Part shown: positions 60,050 to 64,000 of the stretch, one piece after another
Numbering within the stretch: position 1 is the first letter of the stretch
Layout: each line of letters begins with the position of its first letter
Assembly (NCBI GenBank): GCA_016196825.1
Contig: JACPWY010000013.1
Location: 1 to 64,000 of the forward strand
From: Deltaproteobacteria bacterium
Lineage (GTDB): Bacteria; Bdellovibrionota; FAC87; UBA2466
Direction: 5' to 3'
DNA: 64,000 bases
Translations under genes and position numbers: made by a program
The notes under the pieces: generated by a model
The model's database searches: none
Seen by the model: only the letters and a program-made list of their open reading frames with translations
Told to the model about the DNA's origin: nothing

Positions 60050-60713
60050 AGCCTATCTCAAAAACCCTTCTACTCGGTGCGACCAAAATGACCTGCCTCG
60101 TCGTCCTCCGCGTTCGGCTCCTCGACGTGCCCAGAGGGCACGCCTCCGGGGCCTCTCTTGTGCGTCCTCGATCCAGGTCATTTTGGTTCGCCCCTCCCAA
60201 CGAAGGGTTTTTGAGATAGGCTCTAGCCTTGTTTTGATTCTTCTTCTCATTGGATGCGCCTCCGAGCCAGTGGCAATGGCGCCGCAGCCAGAGCGCAAGA
60301 TTGCGGTTGAGAAAAAGACGGTGACCCGCGAGCCAGGGGCCATCTGGACAGAAGCGAGCAGTTGGAATGCGTTGTTTACCGACCTGATGCCTCGCAAGAG
60401 CGGCGATCTTCTGAAAGTGAGATTCAGTGACAGCTTCCGTATGTCTATGATGAAGCGGCTGAAGAAGGATCTGGCCAAAGGGAAGTTGGATTTGGCGATG
60501 GATGACGCTGATTTGGCGCTCCAGATTCAAGAGGTCTATCCGAATGGCATCTTCTCGGTGACGGGCGACAGAAAGATTCGATTCGCCGACGAGCATGTTC
60601 AGCTTAAGGTGGCTGCAACGGTGAGGGAAAAGGACCTGGCTAAGGATGACAGCCTTTCTTGGGATCAACTCTACAATCTCAATTGGACCATCACGGCGGG
60701 GGACAAGACATGA
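60036..60713 (+). CDS. flgH: Flagellar L-ring lipoprotein FlgH with an in-frame element insertion at its 5' end
   Basis: The C-terminal 120 residues match FlgH: PRKSGDLLKVRFSDSF, LQIQEVYPNGIFSVTGDRKI and DSLSWDQLYNLNWTI, which fits a normal L-ring ending. The lipobox is LLLIGC (Cys codon at 60255). The likely original start is ATG 60036, after GAGGA, reading MLRT. Palindromic element D then adds 177 bp (59 codons) before SLVLILLLIGC. Joining across the two CTAG sites restores MLRTSLVLILLLIGC, an ordinary lipoprotein signal. Translation may use ATG 60036 with a 60-residue Arg-rich extension, or TTG 60183 inside the element. The stop overlaps flgI by ATGA. Confidence 0.85.
   Translation: MLRTRAYLKNPSTRCDQNDLPRRPPRSAPRRAQRARLRGLSCASSIQVILVRPSQRRVFEIGSSLVLILLLIGCASEPVAMAPQPERKIAVEKKTVTREPGAIWTEASSWNALFTDLMPRKSGDLLKVRFSDSFRMSMMKRLKKDLAKGKLDLAMDDADLALQIQEVYPNGIFSVTGDRKIRFADEHVQLKVAATVREKDLAKDDSLSWDQLYNLNWTITAGDKT
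60046..60226. repeat. Palindromic element, copy D (181 bp), inside flgH
   Basis: The outer arms are perfect over 25 bp (60046-60070 with 60202-60226) and both end with CTAG. Inner arms pair over 14 bp (60082-60095 with 60174-60187). The 78-bp core (60096-60173) has CGTCGTCCTCCG, TCCTCGACG, the hairpin CGTGCCC-AGA-GGGCACG (60126-60142), CGCCTCCGGGGCC and GTGCGTCCTCGAT, matching A, B and C. The left CTAG contains the flgA stop TAG. CTAG at both ends could be a 4-bp target duplication (or TA) or part of the palindrome. The unit adds 177 bp, keeping the flgH frame open. Confidence 0.88.
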
Positions 60714-61726
60714 CGGGGGCTTTGAGATTTGCCCTAGTATTTCTCATTTCGAGTGTGGCCCTCGGGGTCCGCATTAAAGACATCGCATCTTTACGGGGCG
60801 CTCGAGACAACCAATTGATCGGTTACGGAGTTGTGGTGGGCCTCAACGGTTCGGGTGACAAGGCCGGTTCCGACGGCAGCAACGCCGTCATGGGCCAGTT
60901 TTTGAAAGGCATCGGCGTCGATGTGAAGAACCATGCGATGGACACCCGCAATGCCGCGGAGGTCATGGTGGTGGCGACACTCCCTCCCTTTTCCGCGGTT
61001 GGCACAAAACTCGATCTGACGGTGTCTAGCATCGCGAATGCAACTTCGCTTGAGGGTGGCGTCTTGATGATGACACCGCTCAAGGGAGCCGATGGCATTG
61101 TTTACGCCATCGCACAGGGCAAGGTTATAGTCCATAAGCGAAAAGACAGTCGGGGGGCGCTTTTGAGTCAGATCATGTCCAGTGGAACGGTCTATCAAGG
61201 TGGCCTTCTCGAAAAGAGCGTGCCGTTTGAGGCGCCCAAGATGATCAGCTTCAATCTCCTTCACCCCGACTTCACGACCTCAGCTCGCATGGCCATTCGG
61301 ATCAACGAGGAGCTGGGGGGCAAATACGCCACAGCCAGCGATGCCGGCCGAGTGGACGTGATTTCACCCTACGATTTTGAAGGGACAAGCGTTGAGATCG
61401 TGGCTCTTCTTGAGAATATCGATGTGGAGGCGGATCACAGGGCGCGAGTTGTTGTGAATGAACGTACGGGCACCGTGATTATGGGTGATAAGGTGACACT
61501 GGCCCCCGTGGCAATTGCGCACGGGAACCTGCGTCTTGAGGTGGCGAATCCGATCGCGACCGTCGCACCGAAAGATAAGAGCGTGGCGCTTCTCACCAAA
61601 GGGGCGACGATCGCTGACATCGCCAATGGGCTCAATGAGTTGGGGGCATCACCTGATGATCTGGTTGTCATATTGAATTCCCTTAAGAGCTCGGGCGCCC
61701 TCATGGCTGAACTGGAGACGCAATGA
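60710..61726 (+). CDS. flgI: Flagellar P-ring protein FlgI
   Basis: The 338-residue protein starts at ATG 60710 with a signal peptide (ALRFALVFLISSVALG). It continues VRIKDIASLRGARDNQLIGYGVVVGLNGSGDK, the hallmark FlgI N-terminus, and ends with the VVILNSLKSSGALMAELE segment. FlgI forms the periplasmic P-ring. It overlaps flgH by 4 bp and flgJ by 4 bp. An in-frame start at 60659 lies inside flgH and lacks a signal peptide. Confidence 0.96.
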   Translation: MTGALRFALVFLISSVALGVRIKDIASLRGARDNQLIGYGVVVGLNGSGDKAGSDGSNAVMGQFLKGIGVDVKNHAMDTRNAAEVMVVATLPPFSAVGTKLDLTVSSIANATSLEGGVLMMTPLKGADGIVYAIAQGKVIVHKRKDSRGALLSQIMSSGTVYQGGLLEKSVPFEAPKMISFNLLHPDFTTSARMAIRINEELGGKYATASDAGRVDVISPYDFEGTSVEIVALLENIDVEADHRARVVVNERTGTVIMGDKVTLAPVAIAHGNLRLEVANPIATVAPKDKSVALLTKGATIADIANGLNELGASPDDLVVILNSLKSSGALMAELETQ

Positions 61727-61998
61727 CGATCGATCACACCACTGCGACGGCGGGTCCTGGCAACACCGACAAACTTTGGACCGTCTCGCGTCAATTCGAG
61801 GCTGTTTTTGCTAACCAAATGATCAGCGCCATGAGAAACACCGTGATGAAAGACGGGTATGTTCCTGAAAGCCATGCGGAAAAGATCTACCAGTCGATAC
61901 TTGACCTGGAGCACGCGGAGCGCATTGCTGCGACGGATCAATTGGGTCTGGCCAAGATTATTCACGAGCAATTATTGCGGACACAAAACGGCGGATGA
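61723..61998 (+). CDS. flgJ: Short FlgJ-type rod-binding protein
   Basis: The 91-residue protein matches only the N-terminal rod-binding domain of FlgJ: VSRQFEAVFANQMISAMRNTV and a late DQLGLAKIIHEQLL. It lacks the C-terminal peptidoglycan hydrolase domain of enterobacterial FlgJ. Single-domain FlgJ is usual in many bacteria, where a separate enzyme opens the cell wall. It overlaps flgI by ATGA. Confidence 0.85.
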   Translation: MTIDHTTATAGPGNTDKLWTVSRQFEAVFANQMISAMRNTVMKDGYVPESHAEKIYQSILDLEHAERIAATDQLGLAKIIHEQLLRTQNGG

Positions 61999-62034
61999 TA
62001 AAATTAAAACGAGTTATCCCTCCGGGAGGAAACC

Positions 62035-62358
62035 ATGAAAATCAATACAGTTGACGGAGGCCAGGCGGCCATTCTCGAGGTGCAGGGCAGGGGACGGTCG
62101 AAGGCGACCATTGAACCAGCGGTGAAGGAGTCCCAAGGCGCGCGGGCCGGCTCAAGCCAGGTTGAAATCTCCGATAGGGCACGGTTGATGAAGACCGCCT
62201 TTGACTCAGCGAAAGGGGCACCCGACTATCGCGAAGCCAAGGTGAATCTCCTCAAAGCCCAAGTAAAAGATGGTACGTACCGAGTCGATGCCGACACGGT
62301 CGCCGAGAAACTCTTAAACGATCATCTCGAAACCGATTTCGGGAAGAATAATATCTAG
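62035..62358 (+). CDS. flgM: Anti-sigma-28 factor FlgM
   Basis: The 107-residue protein has an N-terminal low-complexity half and the FlgM domain in the second half: VEISDRARLMKTAFDSAKGAPDYREAKVNLLKAQVKDGTYRVDADTVAEKLLNDHL. The final helices bind sigma-28 and delay late flagellar genes until hook completion. GGGAGG lies 6-7 bases before the ATG and can pair with an adjacent CCTC, which might modulate translation. Confidence 0.88.
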   Translation: MKINTVDGGQAAILEVQGRGRSKATIEPAVKESQGARAGSSQVEISDRARLMKTAFDSAKGAPDYREAKVNLLKAQVKDGTYRVDADTVAEKLLNDHLETDFGKNNI

Positions 62359-62386
62359 TTTCGTTCTTCCTTAACCTTCTCTCCTT

Positions 62387-62800
62387 ATGACTATCGACGC
62401 TCTTTGCAACGCCGAGCTGGCGTGTCTGGAAGCACTCTACCAGTGTTTATTGCGCGAACGGGACTGCCTAGTACTGTACAGGACCGAGGATCTTCTTGAG
62501 AACAATGCCAGAAAAGAATTCTTGATCTCAGAACTGACGGATGTGAGAGAGGAGCGTCGAGGAATTATCAGCGACGAAGATCTCAAGGGCGACCCGGTTT
62601 ACGTCGCTTGGTCCGAAAAAAATGGACGACTTTTTGACCTCTGCTCCAGCAACCACGGCTTTATCGAGCGATCGCTTGGGCGCCAGGCCCAACTCCTCGA
62701 CAACCTGAGAAAACTCATGGGAGGGCCGGCCATCTACTCCAAGCAGGGCGAATTCGCCCACACGCCCTCATCGGGGCGAGTAGTTGCGGGCCGGTACTAG
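62387..62800 (+). CDS. flgN: FlgN-type flagellar export chaperone
   Basis: The 137-residue protein is mainly helical (LACLEALYQCLLRERDCLVLYRTEDLLENNARKEFLISEL), as in FlgN, the chaperone for FlgK and FlgL. Its placement between flgM and flgK supports the call; sequence similarity alone is modest. It starts 28 bp after flgM and ends 6 bp before flgK. Confidence 0.78.
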   Translation: MTIDALCNAELACLEALYQCLLRERDCLVLYRTEDLLENNARKEFLISELTDVREERRGIISDEDLKGDPVYVAWSEKNGRLFDLCSSNHGFIERSLGRQAQLLDNLRKLMGGPAIYSKQGEFAHTPSSGRVVAGRY

Positions 62801-62806
62801 AAACCT

Positions 62807-64000
62807 ATGGCGATAAACGACATTTTCGATATTGGCCGTCAGGGTATTGAGGCCAACCGACGGGCTCTCACGACTACGAGCCAGAACGTGGCCAACGCCA
62901 ACACCCCAGGATATAGCCGCCAGCGAGCGGTCTTTCAGTCGGACGCGCGATCCGCTACTGGTGGTGTCATGCTCGGGGGCGGTGTCAAGATTGAGAAGGT
63001 GATGCGAATTCACAACGATTTTGTTCAGGGCCAAATCATGGAAGAGGCCAAGAATCACGGCGGCCTCAGGGCACGCTCCGAAGGACTGATGCGAATCGAA
63101 GGCCAGGTCAATGAGCGCGGCCGTGATCTCGCCGAGCGGGTGAACAATTTTTTCAACGCCTTCCGCGAACTGTCCACGAATCCGGAACAGGCAACACTCA
63201 AACTCAACGCCGCCAATGCGGCCGAGGATGTCGCCCGAAGTTTTCGCAGCGTCATTCAATCGCTGGAGACTCTGAAGAACGAAGCTGATTTGAACCTCAT
63301 GGGGCAGGTGGGCGGTGTGAATCAACTCACCCGCGAAGTGGCCACTTTGAATGAACAGATTGCGTTAAACCAAGCTGTTCGAGGGGAGCCCAACGAGCTG
63401 CTTGATCGACGAGAAGAGATCTTAAGACAGTTGTCTGGGAAAGTAGGATTTCAAACCTACTATGACGATCGGGGTATGGCCACGATCGTCTCGGGGACCG
63501 CCGTGCTTGTGCAGGGCACTCAGGCGAACGAACTGGAAGCTGTCCGAAGCGCCGCCAGAGGGACGAAGACCGAAGGCAGTGTCGAGATCATGATGGTGGA
63601 TCGGATGGGGAATCGAAATATTCCCGTGCGGGTGGAGGACGGTGAGATGGGCGGAATGATGCACATCCGCGACAACGTGATCAATCCCATTCTTTCCCAA
63701 GTCGATGCGGCCGCGTTTGAATTCAGCCAGCAAGTGAATGCCGCCCATACCGTTGGAGTCGCGGACGGTGAGACCTCCGTTGGGGCTATTTTTGATCCTA
63801 TCGAAAACGCCTCGGGTGCCGCCGGTCGAATTCAGATCAATTCCCTCATCAAGGACAACCCCGATGCGATCGTCGGTGGGTTGAGCCAAGGCCCAGGCGA
63901 TAACCGGGTGGCTCTGTCCATCGCAGCCATCGGCGAAAAGACGGTGATGCCCGAATTTTTTGGAGGGCAGAAGGGCGACACGCCCAGGCTGACTCTCACG
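62807..64000 (+). CDS. flgK: Flagellar hook-associated protein FlgK (3' end outside window)
   Basis: The ATG at 62807 opens a frame that runs off the right edge (398 codons visible). It starts MAINDIFDIGRQGIEANRRALTTTSQNVANANTPGYSRQRA, the FlgK N-terminus, and contains NFFNAFRELSTNPE, LNEQIALN and EPNELLDRREEILRQLS, all typical of FlgK. FlgK is the first hook-filament junction protein, exported with FlgN help. The usual EYQRAYEAS-type C-terminus would lie to the right. Confidence 0.95.
   Translation, partial: MAINDIFDIGRQGIEANRRALTTTSQNVANANTPGYSRQRAVFQSDARSATGGVMLGGGVKIEKVMRIHNDFVQGQIMEEAKNHGGLRARSEGLMRIEGQVNERGRDLAERVNNFFNAFRELSTNPEQATLKLNAANAAEDVARSFRSVIQSLETLKNEADLNLMGQVGGVNQLTREVATLNEQIALNQAVRGEPNELLDRREEILRQLSGKVGFQTYYDDRGMATIVSGTAVLVQGTQANELEAVRSAARGTKTEGSVEIMMVDRMGNRNIPVRVEDGEMGGMMHIRDNVINPILSQVDAAAFEFSQQVNAAHTVGVADGETSVGAIFDPIENASGAAGRIQINSLIKDNPDAIVGGLSQGPGDNRVALSIAAIGEKTVMPEFFGGQKGDTPRLTLT

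Noticed and set aside
60046..60226. CTAG at both ends of element D as proof of target-site duplication
   Set aside because: CTAG is its own complement, so it could equally be the tip of the inverted repeat. Copies B and C show no clear duplication.
61723..61998. FlgJ as a truncated pseudogene
   Set aside because: A single rod-binding domain is a normal FlgJ form in many bacteria, and the gene is tightly coupled to flgI.

Overview
The window is gene-dense, about 55% GC by eye, and looks chromosomal. It most resembles a predatory or free-living member of the Bdellovibrionota (former delta-proteobacteria). The reasons are a TIGR02147/DUF4423-type C-terminus at the left edge, a complete pilMNOPQ operon, a flgFGAHIJMNK flagellar block, a FYDLN-acid protein, a PHB-regulator domain protein, pyruvoyl arginine decarboxylase plus agmatinase, a fragment of a Bdellovibrio-type HNH nuclease, and many secreted proteins and lipoproteins. 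The placement is an inference from gene content; there is no rRNA in the window. I found no CRISPR array, prophage, transposase or rRNA.

Layout. 0-10 kb: secreted proteins, a DUF72 protein, an M16 peptidase, HemW, SthA and a c-type cytochrome-like protein. 10-13.4 kb: an orphan PIN toxin with a relic antitoxin tail, typA and ssb. 13.4-19.4 kb: an RDD membrane protein, pilMNOPQ and a small membrane protein. 19.6-22.4 kb: a PHB-regulator-like protein, a probable 6S RNA, agmatinase and arginine decarboxylase. 22.5-25.5 kb: a compact cluster with a Flp-like pilin, TadE-like pseudopilins and a CpaB/SAF protein but no motor or secretin. 25.8-31.5 kb: FYDLN protein, PfkB kinase, HtrA and ClpB. 31.5-36.8 kb: a heterodimeric ABC exporter, an SrkA-like kinase and a nitroreductase-like protein. 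37-48.9 kb: surface and secreted proteins (TIG/kelch lipoprotein, Gly/Tyr-rich protein, HExxH protein, NPP-type phosphodiesterase), two glycosyltransferases and a POT transporter. 48.9-57.7 kb: tRNA-Gln, an ABC/LolA-like/porin envelope module, an oligopeptide-binding lipoprotein, HU, a membrane spermidine-synthase-like protein and PlsC. 57.7-64 kb: the flagellar rod, P/L-ring and hook-junction genes behind a sigma-54-type promoter, with flgK running off the right edge.

The most unusual feature is a dispersed family of four palindromic elements (A 12669-12850, B 16332-16513, C 28734-28914, D 60046-60226). Each is 181-182 bp. They share a core of about 78 bp that folds around a short hairpin whose two sides change together, but each copy has different long inverted-repeat arms. 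All four lie between co-directional genes, and one end of each coincides with the stop codon of the upstream gene (ssb, pilO, clpB, flgA). In B and C an arm also carries the Shine-Dalgarno sequence of the next gene. In D the element sits inside the 5' end of flgH and adds exactly 59 in-frame codons to the lipoprotein signal region. I do not recognise this family; it recalls Rickettsia palindromic elements and REP/BIME or TA-targeting MITEs.

Several gene sets work together: PdaD and SpeB (arginine to agmatine to putrescine), with a distant aminopropyltransferase-like membrane protein; PilM-Q (type IV pilus alignment complex and secretin); ClpB/HtrA (protein quality control); and the flagellar block.
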